NCBI GenBank assembly: GCA_030429545.1
Contig: JAUIFF010000024.1
Location: forward strand, 1 to 56,114
Length of the DNA stretch: 56,114 nucleotides
Direction: 5' to 3'
From: Polyangia bacterium
Lineage (GTDB): Bacteria > Myxococcota_A > Polyangia > Nannocystales > Nannocystaceae
The translations under genes were made by a program, and so were the position numbers. Of this stretch, positions 1 to 8,230 are shown piece by piece. The stretch's first letter is position 1; the number at the start of each line of letters is the position of its first letter. The notes under the pieces were generated by a model, which had not been told where the DNA came from, searched no databases, and saw nothing but the letters and a program-made list of their open reading frames with translations.

Positions 1-96
1 GCTGAGGCCGCGCCGTCCGTGGTCAAGGAGGCGGTTCAGCGGGATTACGTGGTCGTGATTCCTCTCCCCGTTTTGCCAAGTCAGCCGGTCGGGTAG
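1..96 (+). CDS. C-terminal fragment of an unidentified protein (partial, runs in from the left edge)
   Basis: The first reading frame is open from base 1 to a TAG at 94-96 and gives 31 residues ending in VIPLPVLPSQPVG. The codons are G/C-ending like the neighbours. No domain can be recognised from so short a tail, and the frame could be open by chance. Nothing else convincing lies between here and the SDR gene that ends at 269. Confidence 0.3.
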   Translation, partial: AEAAPSVVKEAVQRDYVVVIPLPVLPSQPVG

Positions 97-268
97 TCCT
101 TCGGGTCCCGGACTTATGAACACAACGAGTCGCCCGAAAAGACCGTTCGTCAGCCTAACCGAGAACATTGCTTGGCCGGTGGACAATGGCGAGACATGCA
201 CGGCTCAAAAACCCTCATAAGTCGAGTTGCCGGAGTTGGTATTCTTGTCGGTATTCAGCCGCTGCCCT

Positions 269-973
269 CTAGACATCGCCGAGCTGCGGACGCAGGATAA
301 TTTCCTCGGCGACGCACACGGGACTGAGTTTGGTGACCTCGACAACGACCTTGGCCACATCCTCGGCCCGCATCAATCGACTTTCATCGATATTGGCCCC
401 GTCCCAGCTCGGAGTGTTCGTTGCTCCGGGTAGAACTGCTGTCACGCGAATGCCGTGAACCTTCATCTCCTCGCGTACAGCCCGCGCGAGCCCTAACAGT
501 CCGTGTTTCGCGGCGCAATAGGCAACTCCACTTGGGTAGGCTTTGATCGAGGCAACCGACGCCATGTAGAAAATATGACCATGCTGTGCTCGAACCATCG
601 AAGCGAGAAAGGCTCTGGTTACGCCAAAGGCCCCAGTGAGGTTGACACGGGTTTGCTGGTCAAACATCTCCGACGAAGTTTCGAGAATCGTCCCGGGACG
701 AAACTGCCCGGCATTGTTCACCAAAACATCCACCCCACCCCATTTTGCCAGGATCGCCTGTGCAGCCGAGACAACTGCCGAATTGTCGGTAATATCACAC
801 GTTTGTACAAGCACATTTTTTGCACCCCGCCCATAGCACTCCTGCGCCACGGCTTGGAGGCGTGCGGTATTGCGTGCAACCAGCGCTAATTCGGCATCTG
901 GCTCACTCGCAAATGCCTTCGCAATCGCCCGCCCGATCCCTTGGCTCGCCCCGGTGATAACGATTTTTGTCAT
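269..973 (-). CDS. SDR-family oxidoreductase, candidate sepiapterin-reductase-type enzyme
   Basis: This 234-residue protein is a classical short-chain dehydrogenase. The N-terminus carries the TGASQGIG nucleotide-binding motif, followed by VNNAG near residue 86, a serine in the MASVAS stretch, and the YCAAK catalytic Tyr/Lys pair. The length is typical of the family. It is the last gene of a minus-strand trio, starting 3 bp after the folE stop, so it is almost certainly co-transcribed with GTP cyclohydrolase I and PTPS. In eukaryotic and some bacterial tetrahydrobiopterin pathways the third step is an SDR, sepiapterin reductase. That role is inferred from context. By sequence alone it could be any 3-oxoacyl-reductase-like SDR. 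Confidence 0.88.
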   Translation of the reverse strand: MTKIVITGASQGIGRAIAKAFASEPDAELALVARNTARLQAVAQECYGRGAKNVLVQTCDITDNSAVVSAAQAILAKWGGVDVLVNNAGQFRPGTILETSSEMFDQQTRVNLTGAFGVTRAFLASMVRAQHGHIFYMASVASIKAYPSGVAYCAAKHGLLGLARAVREEMKVHGIRVTAVLPGATNTPSWDGANIDESRLMRAEDVAKVVVEVTKLSPVCVAEEIILRPQLGDV

Positions 974-976
974 GGG

Positions 977-1564
977 TTACCTCCCGAGTAATCGCAAGAA
1001 CTCACTGTACACATCCGACTCAGTAAAAGCACCGCTCACGGCGGTTGTCAATGTTGTGGCATGCTGGTTTTGAACACCCCGCATCATCATGCACAAATGG
1101 CGGGCCTCGACCACAACGGCGACGCCGCGGGGCCTGAGAACCTCAGTGAGTACATCGCAGATCTGCGTGGTCATGCGTTCTTGCACCTGGAGGCGGCGGG
1201 CAAAAACCTCGACGAGGCGCGCAATTTTGCTGAGCCCAACAATTTGTCCTGCAGGAAGGTAGGCGACATGTGCCCTGCCAAAAAATGGCAACATGTGGTG
1301 TTCGCACAGCGAATAAAACTCGATCTCCTTGACCGTGACCATGCCCCGGTGCGCCTCGGGAAACAACGCGGACTCGATCAGCCTGCGGGGGTCGGCACCA
1401 TAACCTTGAGTAAGGCTTTGGAGCGACTTTGCGACACGCATTGGCGTGTCTTGAAGACCAGGTCTTTCAGGACTCTCTCCGAGCAAGCCCAGGATGTCGT
1501 GTACGCGCCGCGCAAGCTCAAACATATCGTCGGCCGAACCAGGCCGGGTAAAATCATCTGGCAT
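977..1564 (-). CDS. folE: GTP cyclohydrolase I
   Basis: The 195-residue protein matches type IA GTP cyclohydrolase, which converts GTP to 7,8-dihydroneopterin triphosphate. Visible hallmarks are SLCEHHMLPFFGRAH, with the zinc Cys and His, then GLSKIARLVE, LCMMMRGV with the third zinc Cys, and the C-terminal QNQHATTLTTAVSGAF. The ATG lies 2 bp after the stop of the PTPS gene, and the SDR follows 3 bp after its own stop, which implies an operon. The product could feed folate or queuosine pathways, but the flanking eukaryote-type PTPS and SDR favour biopterin. Confidence 0.95.
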   Translation of the reverse strand: MPDDFTRPGSADDMFELARRVHDILGLLGESPERPGLQDTPMRVAKSLQSLTQGYGADPRRLIESALFPEAHRGMVTVKEIEFYSLCEHHMLPFFGRAHVAYLPAGQIVGLSKIARLVEVFARRLQVQERMTTQICDVLTEVLRPRGVAVVVEARHLCMMMRGVQNQHATTLTTAVSGAFTESDVYSEFLRLLGR

Positions 1565-1566
1565 AG

Positions 1567-2004
1567 CTAGGCTCTCCTCGGCTGGCTTCGATCGTTACCA
1601 AAGTACTCTGCATAATTGCGCTCGGTTTCGTAGAGGCGAAGCGAGTACAACCGGCCCGGAGAAATCGCGCCGACCAACTCGTCCCAGATTGCAACAATAA
1701 AGTTCTCGGTCGTCGGGTTGATCCCCGCGAGAAATTCAACATCGAGGTTGAGGTTACGGTGGTCTACCCGCGTGACAACCCGATCATGAATTATCCGCTT
1801 GAGCACACCTAGATCGATCACATAACCCGTTTGTGGGTCGGGCTCACCGGCCACCGTGACTTCGAGAGTATAGTTGTGCCCGTGCCAGTTTGGGTTGTTG
1901 CAGCGCCCAAAAACACGCTGGTTCCAGGCATCCGATTTGTCGGGACAGTGCAAACGATGTGCGGCATTAAAGTGCACAACTCTGGTTACATAAACAGTCG
2001 CCAT
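1567..2004 (-). CDS. 6-pyruvoyl-tetrahydropterin synthase family protein (CX5HGH type)
   Basis: The 145-residue protein has the PTPS/QueD fold signature: zinc ligands His16 (FNAAH) and His41/His43 (HGH), and the putative catalytic Cys35 in RCNNPNWHGHNY. The Cys-to-His spacing of five intervening residues is the animal PTPS pattern. Bacterial QueD has CX3HGH. It heads a three-gene unit with folE and an SDR, so conversion of dihydroneopterin triphosphate to 6-pyruvoyl-tetrahydropterin for biopterin synthesis is the favoured role. A QueD-like role cannot be excluded. The gene starts only 31 bp after the stop of the FG-GAP lipoprotein gene at 2036, so readthrough from that unit is possible. Confidence 0.9.
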   Translation of the reverse strand: MATVYVTRVVHFNAAHRLHCPDKSDAWNQRVFGRCNNPNWHGHNYTLEVTVAGEPDPQTGYVIDLGVLKRIIHDRVVTRVDHRNLNLDVEFLAGINPTTENFIVAIWDELVGAISPGRLYSLRLYETERNYAEYFGNDRSQPRRA

Positions 2005-2035
2005 CTATCCATCCTGATGTTGTGAGATGTGGTAC

Positions 2036-3790
2036 TCAGTAGAGGTAAACCGCCCCCGAGTCGAACGCAACGCTCGTACCAGGCGCATGGCCGACTCCGG
2101 TTGTCGCATAGTTTTCCCCAGGTGTGCCAACCGCCAACGTCGTTGCATCGCCGGACAGACATACTGCAGCGCCGAACAGGTCATCACCAGCGGTGTGCCG
2201 GGCTTTGATATATCCGCTGTGGTCCCACGTCTCGCCGGTGCGGGTATAGAGGTATACCGCTCCTGCGTCGTCCCGGGAGTTATCGCTTTGGTCGCCACCA
2301 ACTCCGATCGCGCAGCTCTGCTCCCCAGTGGCACCAACCGCGAGGGTACTCCCAGCAGATGATAACGCCACACTCCTTCCAAAACCGTCACTGGAGTTTG
2401 CATTTGAAGCCGTGATATAGGCCCCTTGAACCCACCCCTCTTGTGTCCGACCAAACATATACACCGCGCCGGCGTAGCTACCTTCACCATATGCCCCAAC
2501 TGCAAGTGTATTGCCGTCATCTGACAGGACAACGCTGGACCCAAAGTAGCCCTCAATTTCGGTGTTTGCAGACTTGATATATGTACGCTCGGAACTGTCT
2601 AGGTCGAAGACATGCACTGCCCCTGAATTCGCCGCCAGCTGGTCGGGCTGAACCGCAGCGTTAACACCGGTTGTGTTGTTGGCGTCGTTTTCGGCCCCAA
2701 CCACAAGGGTGCGACCATTGATGCGGGCTGTCTCGGTCCATATGTTCTCGACCCGGGAAAAAGTGTAGACAGCCCCTGCTTCGGCTGAGTTGTTCGGCCC
2801 ATCTTCGCCGTTGGCACCAACCACGAGCGTGTTGCCATCGTCCGACAGGTCAAGACTTCCCCCAAACAAGTCATCCTTATCCGCGTTTGATGCCTTGATG
2901 TAGGCCTCTTGCAGCCAGGTCTCGCCTTCCCGACGATACACATAAACCGCGCCCGAGTCCGGAGCAGAGTTGTCCATTTCGGTTTCAATAGTGTGGTCAA
3001 TCCCCCGGCCACCGCCATCTTCGAAGCGGGCGCCAACCACGAGCGTGTTTCCATCTTTTGACATCGCCACAGATTTGCCAAACCCGTCCTCAGGGTCACT
3101 ACTTGAAGCTTTGAAATACCCGATCGCCGCCGCCAAGTTACCTGTCGGCACCACCTCGGCCGACTCCGTGCACCGCTGCGGGTTACATGCCCTCAACTTG
3201 TACCTCACGTCGCTCACGCGGTGTACCGAGACCGTTTGTGAGTAGGACGCACCAACGACCTCACCCAACTGGACATATTCGGACCCAGCAGATGTTTGCT
3301 CGTACAATTCGTACCAATCTGCGCCTCGCACCGGCTCCCAACGAAACTCAAAGCGCTTGACTTGAGCCAAGCTCAGTTCGAGTGTCGGCACCTCGGGTGA
3401 CACCGTGCATGTGGCCGTGCATGCGTCGTTCTCAACCGAGTTTCCGTCGTCGCAGGCTTCATCCTCCTCGACCGTACCATTGCCGCAAATTGCCGGCGTA
3501 CGGCAGGCCGGCGAACACCCATCCCCATCAAGGAGATTCCCGTCGTCGCACTGCTCCCCCTCTTCGACCAGGCCGTTGCCACAGATTCCCGCACCACCAC
3601 GACCTCCACATAGTCCGTCAACGCACTGCCACTGCGGTCCACAGTCGGCGTCGACCGAGCACGGTAACCCCTGGGCAAACTCGCCGGCGAAACACCCGGC
3701 GAACACAAAGCTTACGCAACCCAACAGGAACTGTTTGAAGCTTCGTACACAGCTGCGAGCATAGGCTGCGGTCTCACCGTCAGTAGACAT
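2036..3790 (-). CDS. DUF4215 / FG-GAP repeat lipoprotein (paralogue A)
   Basis: The 584-residue protein begins with a signal peptide ending in VFAGC33, a lipobox-like site. A Cys-rich stretch (CSVDADCGPQWQC) and two 'CGNG..EE.E.CDDGN' DUF4215 repeats follow, then a fibronectin-III-like segment with RFEFRWEPVRGADWYELYE, then FG-GAP blades of the type YIKASN...DxFG...LSDDGNTLVVGA. Six blades are visible. The third, starting ARINGRTLVVGAE, lacks the first ~20 residues of the unit in frame. The start chosen is ATG 3790, which overlaps the stop of the upstream paralogue by 11 bp and suggests translational coupling. The protein is probably displayed on the cell surface; its ligand is unknown. Confidence 0.85.
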   Translation of the reverse strand: MSTDGETAAYARSCVRSFKQFLLGCVSFVFAGCFAGEFAQGLPCSVDADCGPQWQCVDGLCGGRGGAGICGNGLVEEGEQCDDGNLLDGDGCSPACRTPAICGNGTVEEDEACDDGNSVENDACTATCTVSPEVPTLELSLAQVKRFEFRWEPVRGADWYELYEQTSAGSEYVQLGEVVGASYSQTVSVHRVSDVRYKLRACNPQRCTESAEVVPTGNLAAAIGYFKASSSDPEDGFGKSVAMSKDGNTLVVGARFEDGGGRGIDHTIETEMDNSAPDSGAVYVYRREGETWLQEAYIKASNADKDDLFGGSLDLSDDGNTLVVGANGEDGPNNSAEAGAVYTFSRVENIWTETARINGRTLVVGAENDANNTTGVNAAVQPDQLAANSGAVHVFDLDSSERTYIKSANTEIEGYFGSSVVLSDDGNTLAVGAYGEGSYAGAVYMFGRTQEGWVQGAYITASNANSSDGFGRSVALSSAGSTLAVGATGEQSCAIGVGGDQSDNSRDDAGAVYLYTRTGETWDHSGYIKARHTAGDDLFGAAVCLSGDATTLAVGTPGENYATTGVGHAPGTSVAFDSGAVYLY

Positions 3791-5795
3791 AGACCGCCCC
3801 ACTCTCAGGCTGACTATCATCCGCCTGCTGCCCACCAATACCCATGGCTCCACCCCCCTCAAAAGGACTGCCAATTGCGATGATCTCACCGTCGTTCGAG
3901 ATCGCTAGTGCGCTACCAAAGTAGTAGCTACTGGCCGCGAGCGGTCCCTTGATATACACCTTCTGTTGCCACCCGCCGTCGCGCCGCACAAATAGATAGG
4001 CCGCACCGGAGTTGAACAGGAAATCGTCGTTCATGTCGCCGTTTAGTCCTACGGCCCGGCTATCTTCAGAAGAAGCGCCAACAACCAACGCGGAGCCATC
4101 TCCGGAGATGGCCACCTGACCAAACAAATCACCCTCTCCGGCATTTGAAGCCATTAGGTAGGCCTCGTGAGCCCACACCTTATCAACTCGTCGATAAACG
4201 TACACGGCCCCAGTCTCACTCACCAAATTTGCGCTTATCGCCAAGGTATCTCCATCTCCCGACAGCGCAACACTACTACCAAAGTAATCGTTTACATACG
4301 GAGTTGGAGCCTTGATATAGGCCTCCTGCTCCCACCCATCGTCGAGTTGTCTAAACACATAGACAGCACCCGCCCCTTCGGTCGAATCATCTTCCTGTCC
4401 CGCGCTGTTGACCCCACCTACGCCACTTCGTTCTGACGGAGCGCCGACCACCAGGGTGGACCCATCGTGTGACAGCTGAACAGTGCCAAACCCATCACTA
4501 TCACCTGTGTTAGAAGCCTTGATGTACGCCTGCTGCATCCACTCGGTCGAGGTTCGGGTAAACACATAGACGGCACCGGCATTTTGGAACGAGTTGTCAA
4601 GTTGGTTCGCGTCATGGCTACCGGTATCGCGACTTCGTTCGCTAGGGGCACCAACTGCAAGTGTATTGCCATCGGCTGACAGCGCAACATAACTCCCGAA
4701 CGCATCCCCCCAGCCCGTATTCGAGGCTTTGACATATGCTTGCTGAGTCCAAACATTGTCGACGCGGGTAAATACGTAGGCCGCACCCGAGTCTTCAACA
4801 AATCCCAGATCGTCACTGTTGACACCTGTCGCCCCCCCATCTTCCTGCGAAGCGCCGACAACGAGCGTGTCACCGTTGTTTGACAATACCACACTCATAC
4901 CAAATACGTCCCCCCCACCCGCATTCGCTGCTTTGATGTAGGCCTCCTGCATCCACTGCTCGCCAACGCGTGTAAAGATATACACGGCACCAGAACCCGG
5001 CTCTGAGTTATCTTGAGAGTCAGCGTGTGTACCGCTGGCTTCGAGAAGCGCACCAATGGCGAGGGTACGCCCATCTCCCGCCACCGCGACGGCTGACCCG
5101 AAGTAATCATATGATTCTGGGTTCGAAGCTTTGAAGTACCCAATCGCCTCGGTCAAACTCGTTGTCACGCTGACCTCTGGCGACTCTGCGCACCGCAGTG
5201 GATTACAGGCCCGCAACTTGTAGCTCGCATCGATGCGAAAGTGCAGGGGGACAACTAGGGTATGGGACTCTCCAGTAATCTTCCCACCGACATGGACAAA
5301 CTCCCCTCCCTGTTCTGCGCGCTCGTAGAGTTCGTACCACTGTGCGCCCTGGACCGACTCCCAGGCAAACTCGAATTGCTTGACCTGCGCGAATGTCAAC
5401 TTCAGGCTTGGAGATTTCGGGTATACAACGCAGTCCACCGAGCATGCGTCCGCATCGACGTCGTTGCCGTCATCGCACTCTTCTCCAGCCTCGACCCGAC
5501 CATTGCCGCACATCGGTGGCAGTTGGCATGTTGCTGAGCACCCGTCGTCTTCCTCTAGGTTGCCATCGTCGCACTCTTCGTCGACATCGAGCAAGCCATT
5601 GCCGCACAGGGCCGGGTCGCCACGGCCCCCGCAAAGACCGTCTGTACACAGCAGCTCAGGCCCGCAATCGTCGTCTTTGGCACATGGCAACCCCTGGGCA
5701 AACCCGCCGGAGAAACAACCCGCGACCAGTGCGAGACAACACCCAAAAATGGACACTCGTTGGTACAACCCCACATATCTAGTCGCCATCACCAT
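3780..5795 (-). CDS. DUF4215 / FG-GAP repeat lipoprotein (paralogue B)
   Basis: This 671-residue protein has the same architecture as the gene after it: lipobox LVAGC27, the shared FAQGLPC.xDxDCGP motif, two DUF4215 CDDGN repeats, a WESVQGAQWYELYE Fn3-like segment, and seven FG-GAP blades ending in SGAVYVY. Seven blades would close a propeller of the integrin-alpha type. An ATG at 5789 (MATRYVG) is an equally possible start, and no clear Shine-Dalgarno decides. Together with the downstream gene it is a tandem duplication. Likely role: outer-surface binding or adhesion protein, inferred from family architecture only. Confidence 0.85.
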   Translation of the reverse strand: MVMATRYVGLYQRVSIFGCCLALVAGCFSGGFAQGLPCAKDDDCGPELLCTDGLCGGRGDPALCGNGLLDVDEECDDGNLEEDDGCSATCQLPPMCGNGRVEAGEECDDGNDVDADACSVDCVVYPKSPSLKLTFAQVKQFEFAWESVQGAQWYELYERAEQGGEFVHVGGKITGESHTLVVPLHFRIDASYKLRACNPLRCAESPEVSVTTSLTEAIGYFKASNPESYDYFGSAVAVAGDGRTLAIGALLEASGTHADSQDNSEPGSGAVYIFTRVGEQWMQEAYIKAANAGGGDVFGMSVVLSNNGDTLVVGASQEDGGATGVNSDDLGFVEDSGAAYVFTRVDNVWTQQAYVKASNTGWGDAFGSYVALSADGNTLAVGAPSERSRDTGSHDANQLDNSFQNAGAVYVFTRTSTEWMQQAYIKASNTGDSDGFGTVQLSHDGSTLVVGAPSERSGVGGVNSAGQEDDSTEGAGAVYVFRQLDDGWEQEAYIKAPTPYVNDYFGSSVALSGDGDTLAISANLVSETGAVYVYRRVDKVWAHEAYLMASNAGEGDLFGQVAISGDGSALVVGASSEDSRAVGLNGDMNDDFLFNSGAAYLFVRRDGGWQQKVYIKGPLAASSYYFGSALAISNDGEIIAIGSPFEGGGAMGIGGQQADDSQPESGAVYVY

Positions 5796-5915
5796 CACAT
5801 ACAGACCCGAAAAAATCCGCACCAGCGGAATATTTACCAATGCCGGGCATAGAAGCCGCAGCAGGGTTCATATAGTATCAACATTAAAAGATCTGAGCAA
5901 CGCGTTTATGTCCGT

Positions 5916-6040
5916 CCGGCCAGCAGGATTATATGTACTCTGGGCCGATAAACGGAATGCATGATGCCGGCCAGCAGGATTAAACGTACTCTGGGTCGAC
6001 AAACGGGAATGTATGATGCCGGCCAGCCGGTCTAACCGAG
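5916..6040. repeat. 51-52 bp tandem repeat, 2.4 copies
   Basis: Units begin with ccggccagcaggatt at 5916 and 5967 and a variant at 6019. The unit also contains gtactctggg and cgataaacgg. Spacing is 51 and 52 bp. The array sits upstream of the FG-GAP lipoprotein gene, in the gap that runs to the PPOX gene. No gene or palindrome explains it. Confidence 0.8.
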
Positions 6041-6554
6041 AGCGTAGAGTCTGCTGACAGCGGTCATCACTCCGCGTATGTCCATAGCTATCGTTGATAC
6101 TCCCAGCGGGTCGCGCCAACGGGAGTTTTGGGGCCATGGTGGCGTGAGGCACTCAGCGTCGGCGGAAAACGAATCACCACGTAGCAACACTGCCGCAGGG
6201 CTACTCGACGTCGGCGTGAAAACAATTGCAGCTACAGCTAAACATGGTGATCTTCGCCCCCTGCGGCGTCACCCCGCGTCGCCGCGCTCGCGAGTTTTGG
6301 ACATCGATCGCCCGGCGAATCTCGCGGAGGTTTTCCTGGGACAACCGCCGCCCATGCCCGTGGATCGGGCAGCGCTCGCGTTCGCCGTAGCGGTCTTTGG
6401 TGCCCGACATCTCGCTCGAGTGTACCGTCTACTGCGGTTGTGGCGAGACGTTTTTCCCTTGGGTCAGGTGCCGTTTGCTCGGGCCGGACGCATAGCCTCA
6501 ACCATCGCCGCCGGCCAACGCTTCGATACGACGGTCAGCAGATCCGCCGGACCA
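6041..6554. other. gene-poor interval between the tandem repeat and the PPOX gene
   Basis: No well-supported gene is seen in this stretch of about 510 bp. The only candidate is a 69-residue minus-strand frame (6410 to 6201) described separately. A longer plus-strand frame (6078-6689) overlaps the PPOX gene antiparallel and looks like a shadow. Confidence 0.6.
6201..6410 (-). CDS. possible small Cys/His-containing protein
   Basis: The frame encodes 69 residues with RCPIHGHGRR near residue 13 and a Cys-rich tail (FSCSCNCFHADVE). Codons are strongly G/C-ending like real genes here, but no Shine-Dalgarno is visible upstream and no family is recognised. It may be real or may simply be open in a high-GC region. 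Confidence 0.25.
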   Translation of the reverse strand: MSGTKDRYGERERCPIHGHGRRLSQENLREIRRAIDVQNSRARRRGVTPQGAKITMFSCSCNCFHADVE

Positions 6555-7100
6555 TCAACGCCGCTCTTTCGCGGCCCACTCCTGCGCCGTAAACCTTGGC
6601 GTGATGTGCTGTGGACAATTCCAATCGAAGGCCTCCACCCCGATGACAACTCCGCGCTCGACCCTCGCGCCGTAGTCTGCGACTTCTAGGTGGGACAGCT
6701 CGCCATGTTCGACCACGCGTGCGCGGCCGAACAGTTTGAGTCGCGTGCGCGTGGGGTAGTCGATAAAAAAGAGGGCGACGCGCTCGTCGGTGGCGAGGTT
6801 GCCAACCGTGACGTACTGTCGGTTGCCGCGAAAGTCCGCGTAGCCGATGGTCTGCCCGTCGAGCACTCGCACAAACCCCGGCGGCCCACCGCGGTGCTGG
6901 ACGTAGGGCCACCCGGTCTCGGACACACTCGCCATGTAAAAGCTGTCGCGTGCGCCGATGAACGCACGCTCGTTGGCGCCGAGGATGTGATTTCGGTCCT
7001 CCCCGCCGTCTAGACGGGCATAGGCGCTGCGGCTGCCCTCGGCGACCTGCATGGCGCGGACGGACTTTGTGAATGCTATCGAAGCGTAACGGTGGGCCAT
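6555..7100 (-). CDS. pyridoxamine 5'-phosphate oxidase-fold flavoprotein
   Basis: The 181-residue protein starts MAHRYASIAF at ATG 7100. It has features of the PPOX-like flavin-binding split barrel: FIGARDSFYMASVSETGWPYVQHRGG, GFVRVLDGQTIGYADF.GNRQYVTVGNL, and DYPTRTRLKLFGRARV. Members of this family reduce or detoxify small molecules with FMN or F420. The substrate cannot be told from sequence. It is divergently transcribed from a LysR-type regulator across a 141-bp A+T-rich spacer with an operator-like palindrome, so regulation by that LysR protein is the natural inference. Confidence 0.85.
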   Translation of the reverse strand: MAHRYASIAFTKSVRAMQVAEGSRSAYARLDGGEDRNHILGANERAFIGARDSFYMASVSETGWPYVQHRGGPPGFVRVLDGQTIGYADFRGNRQYVTVGNLATDERVALFFIDYPTRTRLKLFGRARVVEHGELSHLEVADYGARVERGVVIGVEAFDWNCPQHITPRFTAQEWAAKERR

Positions 7101-7207
7101 CGAAGACCTGCTTTCACTCGTGCGTGGACTGGGTTTTTTGGCGGGCTCGCTGATGGCCCTGCACCCACTGTGAATCATTTCATTGGTGTTCGGAATTATC
7201 TTATTTT

Positions 7208-7223
7208 TGAATTTATAATTTCA
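7208..7223. promoter_or_regulatory. candidate LysR-type operator
   Basis: TGAATTTATAATTTCA is a near-perfect 16-bp palindrome in the A+T-rich spacer between the divergent PPOX and LysR genes. A second palindrome, ATTTTATAAAAT, abuts it at 7223-7234. It has the T-N11-A character expected of LysR sites and lies 19 bp before the LysR start codon, so autorepression is plausible. Confidence 0.4.
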
Positions 7224-7241
7224 TTTTATAAAATAATCTCC

Positions 7242-8156
7242 GTGGACCGCCTCAGACAGCTTCGGGCGTTTGTTGCTGTGGTCGAGGAGTCGGGCTTCGC
7301 CGCCGCGGGTCGTCGCCTCGGGGTCTCGCCACCTACCGTCACGCGCCTCGTCTCCACCCTCGAGGACATGCTCGGCGTGCGCCTGCTCGAACGCACCACC
7401 CGTCACGTCCACGCCACAGACGCGGGGCTGCGTTACCTCGCGGATGTGCGGCGGATCCTCGGGGAACTCGAAGCTGCCGATGCGGCCGTTGCTGGGGTAC
7501 ATGGCGAACCGCGGGGCGTTCTCAAGGTCACCGCACCGGTGCTGTTTGGCCAACTGCACGTCGTGCCCGGGATCGTCGAGTTCCTGACGCGTTATCCCGA
7601 GACCCAGGTTTCGGCGCTGTTGCTCGATCGCACGGTCAACCTGGTCGAAGAGGGTATCGATGTCGGGGTTCGGATCGGCCGGTTGCCCGACTCCAGCCTC
7701 CGTGCCCAGCGCGTGGCCGAGGTCCGCCTGGTGCTGTGCGCCTCGCCAAACTACCTGCGCCGGCACGGCACACCCACGACCCCCGAACACCTGCGCGAGC
7801 ACACGATCATCGCCTGTCCTGCGGCTGGCACCTCCAACCGTTGGCGATTTGGTCACGCCGCCCAGGCGCGTAGTGTCCGTGTCCGTCCCAGACTCCAGGT
7901 GACGAGCAACGCGGCAGCACTAGCGGCCGCACGCCGCGACTTTGGCATCACCCGCGCCCTCTCCTACCAGGTCGCAAGCTCGGTCAAGGCCGGTGAACTG
8001 ACCATCTTGATGCCCGAGCACGAACCCCGGCCGCACCCCGTTCACCTGCTCCACCGCGAAGGTCCACACGCGCGCACCCGGGTTCGCTACTTCCTCGATA
8101 TGATGGCAACACACCTGCGCTCGTCACCAGACTTATGTCGACTTGGGCCCTCGTGA
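7242..8156 (+). CDS. LysR-family transcriptional regulator
   Basis: The 304-residue protein is chosen to start at GTG 7242 (VDRLRQLRAFVAVVEESGF), which places the winged helix-turn-helix at the N-terminus as usual. The DNA-binding segment AAAGRRLGVSPPTVTRLVSTLEDMLG is followed by the family motif LLERTTR, and the C-terminal two-thirds is the periplasmic-binding-like effector domain (VLKVTAPVLFGQLHVVP, IDVGVRIGRLPDSSL). It is divergent from the PPOX flavoprotein gene and probably controls it and itself. The frame is open further upstream, but that extension has no homologous look and crosses the promoter spacer. Confidence 0.92.
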   Translation: MDRLRQLRAFVAVVEESGFAAAGRRLGVSPPTVTRLVSTLEDMLGVRLLERTTRHVHATDAGLRYLADVRRILGELEAADAAVAGVHGEPRGVLKVTAPVLFGQLHVVPGIVEFLTRYPETQVSALLLDRTVNLVEEGIDVGVRIGRLPDSSLRAQRVAEVRLVLCASPNYLRRHGTPTTPEHLREHTIIACPAAGTSNRWRFGHAAQARSVRVRPRLQVTSNAAALAAARRDFGITRALSYQVASSVKAGELTILMPEHEPRPHPVHLLHREGPHARTRVRYFLDMMATHLRSSPDLCRLGPS

Positions 8157-8230
8157 AACGCACCACAGTACGAATTTTCGAAGTACCGACATTTGTATGC
8201 GCACCAAATCGACAATGGGCAGAGCTTGCG

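Noticed and set aside
1061..1570. Plus-strand 169-residue open frame opposite folE
   Set aside because: It is fully antisense to the well-conserved GTP cyclohydrolase I gene.
6078..6689. Plus-strand 203-residue open frame
   Set aside because: Its 3' part is antisense to the PPOX gene and its 5' part has no recognisable protein character.
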